In this document: positions 30,660-43,100 of the stretch, piece by piece | Numbering within the stretch: position 1 is the first letter of the stretch | Layout of the letters: every line of letters begins with the position of its first letter | NCBI GenBank assembly: GCA_012931725.1 | Contig: CM022951.1 | Location: 3,765,849-3,829,848, forward strand | DNA from: Litsea cubeba | Taxonomy: Eukaryota > Streptophyta > Magnoliopsida > Laurales > Lauraceae | Length of the DNA: 64,000 nucleotides | Reading direction: 5' to 3' | Position numbers and translations under genes: made by a program | The notes under the pieces: model-generated | What the model was told of the DNA's origin: nothing | What the model saw: the letters and a program-made list of their open reading frames with translations, nothing else | Databases searched by the model: none

Positions 30660-32967
30660 TGGCAATGTTGAGACAAAGGGCATGATGTATTTATCTGTGT
30701 GATCAGCAGTTGTGTTTTTGCATGGAGAACAATTGGTTGAGATGGTTTTGCCACTGCAGAAAGTGTTATGGTTTGGACAATGCTACTATATAATTGATTT
30801 TTTTTTTAAAGTACAAATGCATGGGTTACTAACTTATATTGCTTGGTGTTTCCATGACCAGCAGCCAAACAAAAGATTTTTAGTAAGGTCAGATCTGGGC
30901 CGTTGGTAGGATGGATTCCACCTTGGATTGATTGACCATAAATTGCTTTGCTTGAAGGAAGTGACTATCCTTCCTATTCCTTAGAAGCAGAAATTTTGCT
31001 GGTCAATGGTGTCTACTTCCCCATTTCCTAAGCCTCAAGCAGTTAAGCTGATGGGGAATTGGCTTTGACCCATCCATTAAAATTGAGCCAAAAAAAGGCT
31101 GGTACAATCCATTTCTTTCTTCCAACTCTATTTTATTTTTCCTCTCACTTGGTAGAAGAAAGACCCCTTTTTTGGAATCAATTTCTACTTTTTCATAAGG
31201 GGGTTCAACTATTATCAATCAAGTCCTTTTACACATCTGTCCTCTTGAATCGACACAGGTTATATTTTTACACTTGGGAACATTAGGCACCTATGGAACT
31301 TTTAGTACCTAAAACCATGTGCTACTAGTATCATTTGCTCGGGCCTATATTTCCTAATCCACATTCAAATTTCCCTAACCCACTTTAACACCTTTCCATC
31401 ACCCTGGCCTTGATTATCGTACATCAGTGATGGAGAAGTTTTCATAATATTGGCCTAAAGCCCAACAATTTTTGCAGATTATATATAATGGCTTGGCATT
31501 AATTCATCCGCATTCCTAAGCTACCATTTTACTTTGCTACTTGCCAATAAAATCATGAGGTTACCTAACCAATAAAACAAACTCAAAGTTGGGAGTGTTT
31601 GTTCCCATGAGAACTAAGGCTTGTTTGGATTTAAAAAAAAATACATACAAAAATAATATTTTAGAGGATATAATCTTTTATTTTTTAAAGAAGAAAAAAA
31701 TTTATGAAATGGTACGGTCAAGTCAAGTATTTACTTGACCAAATCTATATAGTATGCAGTAAATATAGGAAGGGAGGCAAAAGCCACAACGCCTACCACT
31801 CTTGACTATTGATTTTTTTTAGAACATTTCTAAATTAATGAGATTTTCATTGTTTTCATTTCTCTTCCTGTGCATCCGTATTATGTAGATCTTTGAACTT
31901 CATTGCAAGTGATTGAGGCCTGGAAGTCGGCATTCAGGAGAATGAAGTGTTCAGCAAACACAAATTTTCCTTCATTGATAAAAAAAAAGTTAAATGATAT
32001 TGATTGTCTAGCACTTGTCTAGGTTCTAAACTCTATGACCAGTAGGTGGAAATTGGAAATGACGATAGCTTTTCACCATTTCAATTTTCTTCATTTTCAC
32101 TCATTTTCACACCATAACAACAGTAGGTGGAAATTGGAAATGACGATGCCTTTCCTCATTTACATAGGCGCGCAACTATTTACAGTCCTCCAAGACATAT
32201 AAAAGATTCACAGAATATGACCGCATTTACATATTATTTTCACATCTCATGTATGCACGTGATGCACAAATGAGAGTAAACAAGTACAATCATGCATAGT
32301 GCGTAGATGAGTGCAAACAAATGACCTCTAATGAGTTTTAGTCTTTAGATACAAAACTTAAAAGACCTTCTTTGAGTCCTTTGGTAGGAACTGTGCTGCG
32401 GTCATTTTAACTGGAAATCTTTACCTGTTATTAATGATCATATGCACACAAACAAAATAAATGCCACTTGAGACTTGATCAGGTTATATATCCAAATCCA
32501 TAAACCCGAAGTTATAGTAAACTGAAATATCTTTGATTAAAGGGAAATTAGGAGTTTGTTTTTATGGGGATGGGAGGGCATGTAAATTATTGAATATTTT
32601 AGATCAAACAAAAGTGGGTCTCACTTAGTTCTGCATAATGTGTTAGATGGAGAAGTTTCAGGAGGTTATCATCACCACGACATCAAATCTCCATCTAGTT
32701 TTATGGATTGTAGGCTTGTAGCATATCACATGACAACAACAGCTAGATGTTTATAAAACCATGGCCAGATGGTCTGTGTGTAGCTCGATCCCTAAAGGAT
32801 TATTTAGCATTCTATTTTTTCTAGTCGCTTGTACTCATGCCCACTGCCTCGGCAATACTCATAAGATCACCCACATCTTAAGATCATGAAATATATAAGA
32901 ATAAAAAAAATGTTAATTTCAATTATCTCGTTAAATTAATTTATTTTACAAACATTCTTGAACAGAT
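30660..32967. other. CACTA interior, between Pack-MULE and the Ptta-type gene
   Basis: No coding frame is supported. It contains a short direct duplication (AGTAGGTGGAAATTGGAAATG at about 32041 and 32125). It is probably the rest of the intron upstream of the gene at 32968. Confidence 0.5.
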
Positions 32968-34799
32968 ATGTCAGGACGAAAGAGGAGAGATCGTCCGCTG
33001 ACGATGGACGAGCTACTGCACCAGGCCCAGATCAGTATATCATCAGGGGACCCTAGACCTCCATCGGGTTCCGCCCAGCCCAGTTCGACAGCCCCACTAA
33101 ATAGGCCATCGACCTCTCATCCGATGCTAGCTACTACGCTAGCTTCTACATCCCGGCTTGCATCAGCCGATACACAGACTGGTATAAGTTTATTTAATTA
33201 AAATATTTTTATTCTAGCAAATTATTTTATTTCAATATAATTATATTATCTCTAATTTAAATAGATTCTGTGAGCACGGGCCCATCTACCAGCAGGGGAA
33301 AAGCCCTGCTAGAGGGATCCGGACGTGGAATTCCGGTCATCCCATTGACGTGTCATTTGATGAGACGTACCACCCGGTGGGTCCACATGCTCGTCAGCTT
33401 ATTAGCCAGCTGGGACATATGGTCCGGGATCCACATGCATTCCCTTTTACTGCACTTGATTCGGAGGCATTCCCTATGGATGCATTAGACTGTATCTGGA
33501 GTCAGATCAAGGTAATAATATAACATTTCACCGCAGGATGTGTCAATTTAAACTATAACTGAATGAAAAATTATTTGTCCTTTGCAGGACAATTTGAGGG
33601 CATGTCCTGCGCTCTTCCGGCCAGTTTGCATGTCGAAATGCCGGAAGATGTGGAAAGATCATAAAAATGCAGCATTGGTAGCCACACCAGGATGCCCCTA
33701 ACATACTTGAGCGAGTTCCGAGGGGCATTCTCCCGGATCAGTGGACTCAGCTCGTTCGGTATTGGACGAGCGATGAGGCAAAGGTGAGAAAGTTGTATAT
33801 ATATATTTTTTTTCATTTTAACGATTTATTAGTGACTATCGTAACTAATAAAAATTAACAGATAAATATTGAAAACAGAGAGTGGCGGATACAAATGCGC
33901 GGAATCGCGCAATGCAGGGTCCCGCACATAGGTTGGGGACTCTACACATCACGCAGGTCCGCCACGAGGTAAAAAAATTAGATCGTATATGTAATTTATA
34001 TTTTTGTCATTTTGTATGATATTATACTAATAATATAACTCTTAACCAAACAGTTGCGTTCCAAGGGCGATCCTAGCGACAGGATGTCCGTTTGGATGCT
34101 TGCTCGAGATCCTCGCCATTCGGAGATTGCAGCTATCCTCGTAAGTTTTTATATTGAGCCACTTAAATTATTAGTTTATTACTATGTCCTGTTATGGATA
34201 ATAATATATTAAATGAATCAACTACGCAGGCCCAGTATCAGTCACGCCTGGAGGAGTTGCCTGAGGAGGAGCGTAGTTTGCCATCGCGGAGGGATGAGAT
34301 ATTCCACTCCGTCGTTGGCCGGGACGGGCATGGATACACGCTCACGTATGGGTCAGGCATTCCACGCTCGCACATCGCACGAGCGGAGTCATCCGATGCT
34401 AGCTCCTCCCAGGGCTTGCGCTTCCGTACACACGAGGAGGTTGAGGAGATGCTGCAGTCCATGAAGGCAGCGATCAGGGATGGGGTGACAGCCGATGTGC
34501 GGGCTGAGATGAGGGCTGAGTTGGCAGCGCTGGAGGCTCGTCTATCACAGAGTCACGGCCCGCACACTTCAGACCCACCACCCACTACTCAGGTTAGTAA
34601 CAAATAAATTTGTACATTTAAATTGTCAATTATGTCATTGATGTATCAATATTTATGTTACTTTTTTTTAAATTGTTTTTAACTGTATAACAAATAATTA
34701 CAGGCACCTGACGCTGGCAACGGCCACAAAGCGAGACATGACTCGGTTGGAGAGGGCAGTCATGATCCAGTAGGCTCGACTGATCCTGACCAAGTATAA
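32968..34799 (+). pseudogene. CACTA Ptta/En-Spm-type transposition protein gene, decayed
   Basis: Seven exons can be traced: 32968-33181, 33265-33511, 33588-33783, 33879-33968, 34054-34140, 34230-34592, 34704-34799, all with GT-AG introns. Key matches to the plant Ptta/En-Spm (Transposase_24) family are IDVSFDETYHPVGPHARQ, WTQLVRYWTSDEAK, VADTNARNRAMQGPAHRLGT with TQVRHE, and HSVVGRDGHGYTLTYGSG followed by a coiled-coil rich in Glu/Ala/Arg (EEVEEMLQSM onwards). In En/Spm this class corresponds to the accessory DNA-binding protein rather than the catalytic transposase. A one-base loss in exon 2 (near 33340) and an extra base in exon 3 (near 33695) break the frame, so it is inactive as it stands. 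The N-terminus (MSGRKRRDRPLTMDELLHQA) is basic and Ser/Pro-rich. Confidence 0.78.
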
Positions 34800-37051
34800 T
34801 TATATTTTTTAATTCAAGATTTTAATTAGCCTATATATATAATCACTGAGCAAACGGGCTCCGGTGAGTTACATTCATCCATTATTATAGAGATGCCACA
34901 CTTTCTCCTCTGATATTTGAATGTATTATTACAAGAGAGCAATAGAAAAAAGTTCAAAAGTTAAATAAAAAGGTCAAGGTTGTTTAGACTTTAGAAAAAA
35001 TTAAACCTCGTTGTGCAGTTCACGTTAATTGTATGTTAAACTTTACCATTTTTTTTAATGCAGGATCGAAGAAAAATGGATGCAGAGTAGGAGATTGCTA
35101 TATGTTAAAAACTGATGCATGTAGTTTTTTTAAATCATGTTGCAGGTGTTGGAATGTCATAACAATGTCTTTTTTTAGCATGTGTATCTATTTTGCAATG
35201 GTAATGGTAAAGTACTTTTAATGCTGTACGAATATTTGAATATTTAATTTTTCATTGGCATTTGAATGTTGGTGAGTAGTAGAATGTTATCATGGATTTT
35301 TATTTTGTAATGGTAATGGTAAAGTGGAGGAAGAAGTAGTTGGCAGCATGCAGGGGCTATGGCAGGGAGGAGATGATTTAAAAGAAGAGAAGTTCCCACA
35401 TTTTTTGATGAATCCAAGAACATAGTAACCAAGCGAATCTACAAGAAATATAAGCAAGTAACTAGTTTTTTATTTTTTAATTTTTATTTTTGTTTCCTTG
35501 TACTTAGTTTTTATTTTTTATTTAATCTGACCAGGATGCTTATTCATTTGTATTTGATTAGCTGTCAATTGTGTCATCCAAGCTATACTTCAAAAATTGG
35601 AACAGTTGGAATAGAACAAAATTGTATTCCATTCTGCCCCAGGCCAACAATTGGAATAGAACAAAATTGACAACTATTGTTCATTTTGCCCAAGGATGCA
35701 GATGGAATTGAGAGCCATTGTTCTTCCATTCCGGTTTTTTTTTCTTCAATGAAACTAATTTGAAGTACATGCAAATGGAGCTTGACCTCACCATGTGCAT
35801 CTTTGATGTGAAGCATGCTAAAATACACTTTTTCATACACTAGAAAATCCTATAGCCAAAATAGTTGTAAAAATTCTGGGTAATTAAAATAGCCTAATTT
35901 TTTGGATGTGATGATTTTTGGTTTCTAATTAGGCACATCAATAATATGGATGCTGTTGCAGTGGAATGCTCATGACCCTCAACGAAACACAAAGCTGGAA
36001 TGAGACTTTGGTAGGTTTTTCTGTTGTCATGCTGATTCTGATTCAATCAAGCTCATTTAGTGTAGCACTTTATTAACTTGGATTCCATTGTTATGTTCAT
36101 TGCTTTTCATTGGTTGATTTTCCCCCAATGATTCAAGTTTTTTACCTTGATATGGATTTGTGATTGTATAATACAAAGACTTTGAGTTGTATTCGTCTGA
36201 ATTTAAGTTTAACTTGGTCAAAGTTGGCATTACTGAGTCTTAAGCCTCTTTTGAGGTTACTTATCCAAGAATGCATCTAGGTTCTTGTTTCGTTGACCAA
36301 AAAAAAAAACACAGTGATAGTTTATGAAGGCACAAGGTTCATGTCTGTGTTGTTTGTATGTTTATTAAGGACCCTATCTTAAACCCTATTCCATTGACTC
36401 CTTTGGAATTGGTAAGAGAAACATGGAAAAGAAAATAATCATTTCTTAGCTATCACATATATATAGTAACTATCACACACATGCACACACACACATATAT
36501 ATATAATTGTACATATTGTATAGCATGCATCATACAAATCTACACATGTATATATGTTTGTATAACAGTCAGGTACTTAGTTTTTAATTTGGATACCCCT
36601 GTATATATTGTACTTATAGTAGATAATTAGCAGTCTTATACTTCAGGAAATTCTGATATTTAAGTTGAATTTACTTGGTAAGTGGTGATTACAAAACCCA
36701 GCACTTCATCCTTCACCGGAGAAGCCCACACACCAACTTCCTGCATCATGCCCGAGCACAATCCAAACCGAAGCAATTTTGATTAGCAATGTAAGACGAT
36801 AAGCACATGGAATGGTTACGAAGTCATCAACATGTCATGGTTCATGTCTCTATTTCTTTATTAGCACATGATTTCTTTTAACAAGGCTTCTTTTTTATGG
36901 CAGACGATAAGCTATATGGCTGAGCGTGTTGTAGGGCATGGATCATTTTGGATTGTGTTTCAGGTATGTTCTACCCCTACTTTCTCCAGTATATCATTTT
37001 TGAGTGCCCGTTATTGTACCCCTACTTTCTCCAGTATGTTCTACCCCTACT
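34800..37051. other. CACTA interior between the Ptta-type gene and the tandem array
   Basis: AT-rich sequence with no supported gene. Close to 36965-37050 the words ACCCCTACTTTCTCCAGTAT are repeated twice just before the array, like a partial unit of another repeat. Confidence 0.5.
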
Positions 37052-38890
37052 TAGGCTCAAAAACGGCCCGCGGGGAGGGGGGGTCTGGAACGAGAAACAG
37101 CCCCTGAAAAAATTCGAAACTGGCACGAACAATTCGCTCGAGGGTAGAGTGACTTGTAGGAACTGACGGCTCGCAAATAAGACTCCCGGTTAGAGAATTA
37201 CGAGCGAAAACATCTGATTTTCCAACACTTAGGCTCGAAAACGGCCCGCGGGGGGTCCGAAAAGTGAAACGGCCCACGGAAAATTTCAAAACAGGCACGA
37301 GCACTTCGTTCGAGGGTAGAGTGACTTGTAAAAACTGACGGTTCGCAAATAGGACTCCCGGTTAGAGAATTACGACCGAAAACATCGGATTTTCCAACAC
37401 TTAAGCTCGAAAACAGCCCGCGGGGGGTCCGGAACGTGAAACGGCCCCCAAAAAAATTCAAAACTAGTATGAATACTTCGCTCGAGGGTAGAGTGACTTG
37501 TAGGAACTGACGGCTCGCAAATGAGACTCCCGGTTAGAGAATTACGAGCGAAAACATCGGGTTTTCCAACACTTAGGCTCGAAAACGGCCCGCGGGGGGT
37601 CCGGAACGTGAAACGGCCCCCGAAAAAATTTGAAACCGGCACGAGCACATCGCTTGAGGGTAGATTGACTTATAGGACTGACAGCTCGCAAATAGGACTC
37701 CCGGTTAGAGAATTACGACCGAAAATATCGGATTTTCCAACACTTAGGCTTGAAAACGGCCCGTGGGGGGTCCGGAACTTGACACGGCCCACAGAAAAAT
37801 TCAAAACCGGCACGAGTACTTCGCTCGAGGGTAGATTGACTTGTAGGAACTGACGGCTCGCAAATAGGACACCCGTTTAGAGAATTACAACCGAAAACAT
37901 CGGATTTTCCAACACTTAGGCTCGAAAATTGCCCGCGGGGGTCCGGAACGTGAAACGGCCCCCGAAAAAACTCGAAACAGGCACGAGCAATTCGCTCGAG
38001 GGCAGAGTGACTTGTAGGAACTGACGGCTCGCAAATAGGACTCCCGGTTAGAGAATTACGAGCGAAAACATCGGATTTTCCAACACTTAGGCTCGAAAAC
38101 GGCCCGTAGGGGGTCTGGAACGTGAAACGGCCCCGAAAAAATTCAAAACCGGCACGAGCACATCGCTCGAGGGAGATTGACTTGTAGGAACTAACGGCTC
38201 GCAAATAGGACTCCCGGTTAGAGAATTACGACCGAAAACATCGGAGTTTCCAATACTTAGGCTTGAAAACGGCCCGCGGGGGGTCCGGAACTTGAAATGG
38301 CCCCCAGAAATATTCAAAACCAGCACGAGCACTTCGCTTGAGGGTAGATTGACTTGTAGGAACTGACGGCTCGCAAATAGGACTCCCGGTTAGAGAATTA
38401 CGTCCGAAAACATCAGATTTTCCAACACTTAGGCTCGAAAACTGCCCGTGGGGGGTCCGAAACGTGAAACGGCCCCCGAAAAAATTCGAAACAGGCAAGA
38501 GCACTTCGGTCGAGGGTAGAGTGACTTGTAGGAACCGACGGCTCGCAAATAGGACTCCCGGTTAGAGAATTACGAGCGAAAACATCGGATTTTCCAACAC
38601 TTAGGCTCGAAAATAGCCCGCAGGGGGTCCGGAATGAGAAATGGCTCCCAAAAAAATTCAAAAGTAGCACGAACACTTCGCTCGAGGGTAGAGTGACTTG
38701 TAGGAACTGACGGCTCATAAATAGGAAACCGGTTAGAGAATTACGAGCGAAAACATCGGATTTTCCAACACTTAGGCTCGAAAACGGCCCGCGGAGGGTC
38801 CGGAACTTGAAACGGCCCCCAGAAATATTCGAAACCGGCATGAGCACTTCGCTCAAGGGCAGAGTGACTTGTAGGAACTGACGGCTCGAG
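37052..38890. repeat. Tandem array of about eleven 172-bp units inside the CACTA element
   Basis: Units begin CTTAGGCTCGAAAACGGCCC at about 37052, 37228, 37400, 37572, 37743, 37915, 38086, 38256, 38428, 38600 and 38771, so the period is 170-176 bp (mostly 171-172). Each carries GGGGGGTCCGGAACGTGAAA, GCTCGAGGGTAGAGTGACTT and GACTCCCGGTTAGAGAATTA. Units differ by scattered substitutions and small indels. Long minus-strand frames across it arise because 171 is a multiple of three; I do not regard them as genes. Confidence 0.95.
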
Positions 38891-39285
38891 ATTCTGACTC
38901 CCAGATTGCTCGTATAGTTGAAATGTAGGTTTAACTTAAAACGTTAACTTAAAACTTAGGAAATCAGATTCCGAGCGCCCAAACTGAGAAAATGTGCTCT
39001 GGTGTCCGTGAAACTGGACGGGTAGGAGCCCATGCTCATTCCTAACTTGCCGGAACTAACGGCTCGAGATTTCGACTCCCGGATTGCTCGTATAGTGAAA
39101 ATGTAGGTTTAACTTAAAACTTAGAAAATTAGCCTTCGAGCGCCCAAACCGAAAAAACGGGCTTCGGTGGCCGTGAAACTGGACGGGCACGAGCCCATAA
39201 TCATTCCTGACTTGCCAGAACTGACGGCTCGAGATTCCGACTCTCGAATTGCTTATATAGTTGAAACGTAGGTTTAACTTTCAAA
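38876..39285. repeat. Second, related tandem repeat block (about 170-bp period)
   Basis: AACT(G/A)ACGGCTCGAGATT recurs at 38876, 39053 and 39220, with TGCTCGTATAGT, TAGGTTTAACTT and CGAGCGCCCAAAC between. It shares only the junction word (GAACTGACGGCTCG) with the 172-bp array, as if the two families were fused there. Confidence 0.85.
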
Positions 39286-39649
39286 ATTTTGCTCTTAATA
39301 CTTAATTTTATTTATATTTACTATATATTCATAATTTTTATAATTAACTATTAATATTTGTTTTCCTATTTTGTCTTCAGGTTTGAGAGCATCGGATCGA
39401 TTACAGCACCCCGCCCAGCAAATATATTTGTTTTTGTTTTTTTTTTAAAGTGTATTTGTAATGATCATAATTTGTTCAAACATTTATAATGTTTTAAATG
39501 TTTTTAATATAAGACTTTGTTTTGTTATTACTATTTTTAATTGATTGTTATAGTTGTAGATATATAATATATTCAGGTACAAATACAGGTAAAAAAAAAA
39601 CAGGATAAAAATAGTGAAATTTGAAAAGTTTTAAAAAGATTTATTAGCA

Positions 39650-40080
39650 TTAGCGGCCGCCAAAAAAGGAAAAACAAAATAAAAAAAAGGTAAAAAACTA
39701 AAAAAGAGCATTCGCGACTGCCATTGGTGGTCGCAAAAGGCTGTATTAGCGACCGCAAAAAGTTAAAAATGAAAAAAAATATGCAAAAAATTAAACACAG
39801 AGTATTAGCGACCGTCTTTTTACCTTTTGCGACCGCCATTATCGGTCGCTAAAAATGATTATCAGCATTTAGAAAATAAAAAAAATAACATTAGCGACCG
39901 CCATTTATACCTTTAGTGACGGCTGATGGCGACCGCTAAAAGCGGTCACGCGGTCGCTAATACTTTTTGCGACGAAGTTTCTGCAGTAGCTACTTAGCGG
40001 TCGTTACGCGGTCGCTAAAGAGTATTAGCGACCGCCATTTGACTTTTAGCAACGGCTAATGGCGGCCGCTAAAAGCCTAT
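39650..40080. repeat. Right subterminal repeats of the CACTA element
   Basis: At least twelve copies of GCGACCGC / GCGGTCGC / GCGGCCGC-like words, usually as ATTAGCGACCGCCATT, in both orientations over about 430 bp. Matches the left subterminal zone and fits accessory-protein binding sites. Confidence 0.85.
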
Positions 40081-40162
40081 TTTCTAGTAGTGATGTTTAG
40101 AATAAAACATGAAAGACAAAGGAATAGAAAATCAAAGGTCTCCCTCATCTTCTCCATCAATA

Positions 40163-43100
40163 CTAAACAATGTCTGCAGAACTTGAGGACTGTTCCTGGT
40201 CGACAAGAACCACATTTGCAAAAACAGCCGGAGATACATCAGTCCAAACATGCGAACCTCCCACTGCTGCTGTAAATTTCGCCATGCTATGTGCAACTTG
40301 ATTAGCATATCGAGGAACATACCGCACAATCGATAAGCTAGAGAAGGACAAAGAAGCTTGTATCTCTTCAATCAATCCACCCCAAATAGCTAAGTTCTCC
40401 TCTTGCTGCAGAATCGCTTTAACAATTACTAGCGAGTCCCCCTCTAATTCAATCTGTGAAAAACCCATGGCAGCTCCTAACTTCAAAGCTTCAATTGCGC
40501 CCATCGCCTCAGCCGTAGTAGGATCCAAGGTAATTTCTCTACTCGTAGCAGTAGCACATATGAAATTTCCTGACCGATCTTGAATTATACAACCAAATCC
40601 AGTGTTACCAGTAGATATATTAATAGATGCATCCCAATTTATCTTCACAGAAGCTGGCTGTGGTGGTTTCCATTTATTTTGACAAATGTCACTCGATAAA
40701 TCCTCTATGCCAGATGGAATTCTTGATGTATAATCATGAAAGTGCTTGGATTGAAGAATAGTTTGATCTACCAATTGTTTAGGATGTAAAAAATTCCCTC
40801 CATGAATAACAGTGTTCCTTCTAGTCCAAATAGATGTAAATTGAGTCGCTAGAATAGCCAATTCTTGAACATCCAGAATCTTGGTAACATGAGCCCACAA
40901 TGTAGTGAAGTCAAAGAAAGTATTAGATATTTTCTGAACTTGATTAGAACTTGAACCATGAACATCCATTGACGTTGGTTATCCCCATAGCACATGTAAA
41001 GTATCCTCAGTCTGAGATAAACAGAATAGACACAACGCCTCATCCCGTAGGCCCCTTGTTTTGAGATTAGAATAAGTAGGCAAGCAATTGTGAATAGCTT
41101 TCCATACAAAGATTTTGGTTGCAGGAGGAACAAATAAGTTCCAAATTGAATCCCATAAAGATTCCATGAATCGAGGATTAGAAACATCCGGCTTTAACAT
41201 GTTCTGAATCTCCATCACCCTAAGATAACCACTTCTAACAGTGCAGACACCATGTTTAGTTCCACTCCAAACTAGGGTATCACTTCCTCGGCAAAAAGAC
41301 ACAGGAGTACGTAAGATAGCATCTGCCGTATCTATTGAGAAGTGGTTTCTAATAAAATCAGACCGCCACCAATTAGTAGTAAAATCAATCAAAGTTGAGA
41401 CCTTTGCATCTTCTGGGCAGCCAATAGTATTAAATTCAACCCTATACTTGAGCAAAAAAGAGAGCCACTTATCCTTCCAAAGATGAATTGTATGGCCAGT
41501 TGCAATCTGCCATTGAAGACCTGATTGTAATAGGCTGCGAGATGAATGGATACTTTTCCAAAGAAAGGAAGAGGAAGTCCCACGACATGCTTCCATAAAA
41601 GATTGGTCCCGAAAATACTTTGCCTTCAATACTCTAGCCACAAAGGAAGATGGGTTCTTCAAGATTCTCCATCCTTGCTTGGCTAACAATGACTCATTAA
41701 AAGCTACGAAATCCCGGAACCCTAATCCACCTTTAGACTTAGGGAGACACACCTGCCGCCATGATAGCCAAGCCATACCACTGTTAGTTTTTCCCGAACT
41801 TTAGAAAAATTGCCTAATGACACTGTTAAGCTCCTCACAAATTGTTTTCGGAAATAGAAAAACATGCATTCCGTATGTGGGAATTGCCTGTAAAACAGAT
41901 TTTATTAAAACCATTCTCCCCGCATAAGAAAGAAATCGGTTAGACCAGTGCTGAATCTTTTGTCTGATTTTATCAACCACAAATCGAAGAGCATTTGTTT
42001 TAGAACAACCAATCATTGGGGGAAGACCCAAATATTTGTCAAAAGAATTAGTTTCAGCAGCCCCGATAGAAGATAATAAATCAGCCTTTAATGAATCTGG
42101 AGTATACCGGCTAAAACAGATTGTCGTCTTATCCGCATTGATTTTCTGACCTGGACATCTTTCATAAGAATCCAATATGAGTTTAATAGTAGCCCATTTG
42201 GACTAATCTGCTTTGCAAAAGATAAGACTATCATCGACAAAAAATAAATGGGTAGCACAAATCCGACCTCCACCAAAAGGAACACCCGTAATTAATCTGG
42301 AATCCGCTACCTTCTCTATATTTCGGCTTAGAATGTCCGCATAAAGAACAAATAGTAAGGGGGATAAGGGGTCTCCCTGTCGTAAACCCCTCCTTGGAAA
42401 TATTGTATCAGTTTTTGTATCATTGACAATAACTGAATACGTAACTGTCTTCACACATTGCATTATCCAGTTTGTCCAACATGACTTGAAGCCAAAATTA
42501 GTCAACACTTTCTCCAAAAAATCCCATTCCATACGATCATAAGCCTTACTCATGTCTAGTTTAAGAGCCATAAAATTAGTACGAGTCCGCTATTTGGTAG
42601 CCATTGTATGCAAAGTCTCATAAGCAATAATAATGTTATCTGTAATCAAACGGCCTTGGATAAATGCCAATTGATTCTCCCTCACTACAGATGGTAAAAT
42701 AGCTTTCAAACGAGTTGTCAAAACCTTTGCAATAACTTTATAGGCCACATTGCATAAGCTAATTGGACGGAATTGAGAAACCAGAGAGGGATTAGACCCC
42801 TTGGGAATAAGAGCAATCAAGGTTTTATTTAAATCTTCATTCATCACACCAGTATTCAGAAAATCTTGGACCACAGTCAATAGATCAGAACCCACAATTT
42901 GCCAATGTTGCTGGAAAAATCCTGAAGAAAAACCATCTATGCCAGGAGCTTTATTTTGTTCAATATTCTTGAGAGCATTCCGCGCCTCCTTTTCAATGAA
43001 CATGGACGATAGAGGTTGTGATTCATAGCATCTGTGACTCTTGCAATAGGCTCCAAACAAAAAGAACCCAAATCACCCGCATAGCTTGATGAAAATAAAT

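Larger units (their letters stand above)
25745..40092 (+). mobile_element. CACTA (En/Spm) transposon, 14.3 kb, inside LINE-B
   Basis: The right end, read inward, is CACTACTAGAAAATAGGC; the left end is CATTACTAGAAACTTGGGC, identical over 12 bp except for a C-to-T change at base 3. The 3-bp TSD ATG (25742-25744, 40093-40095) is as expected for CACTA. Both subterminal zones carry repeated GCGACCGC / GCGGTCGC words. Inside are a GC-rich leader, a Pack-MULE (28143-30650), a broken Ptta/En-Spm-type gene (32968-34799) and a 172-bp tandem array. No TNP2/TNPD-type transposase was found, so it is probably non-autonomous. Confidence 0.92.

Noticed and set aside
31608..31640. GGCTTGTTTGG after TAA, like a PIF/Harbinger left end
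   Set aside because: No inverted partner followed by TAA was found in the surrounding CACTA interior.
37047..38856. Several 80-160-codon minus-strand frames with repeated FRTPRGPFSSLSVGKSDVF-like peptide
   Set aside because: They follow from a GC-rich tandem array whose period is often 171 bp, a multiple of three. The peptide repeats with the DNA, starts and stops vary, and it has no domain.
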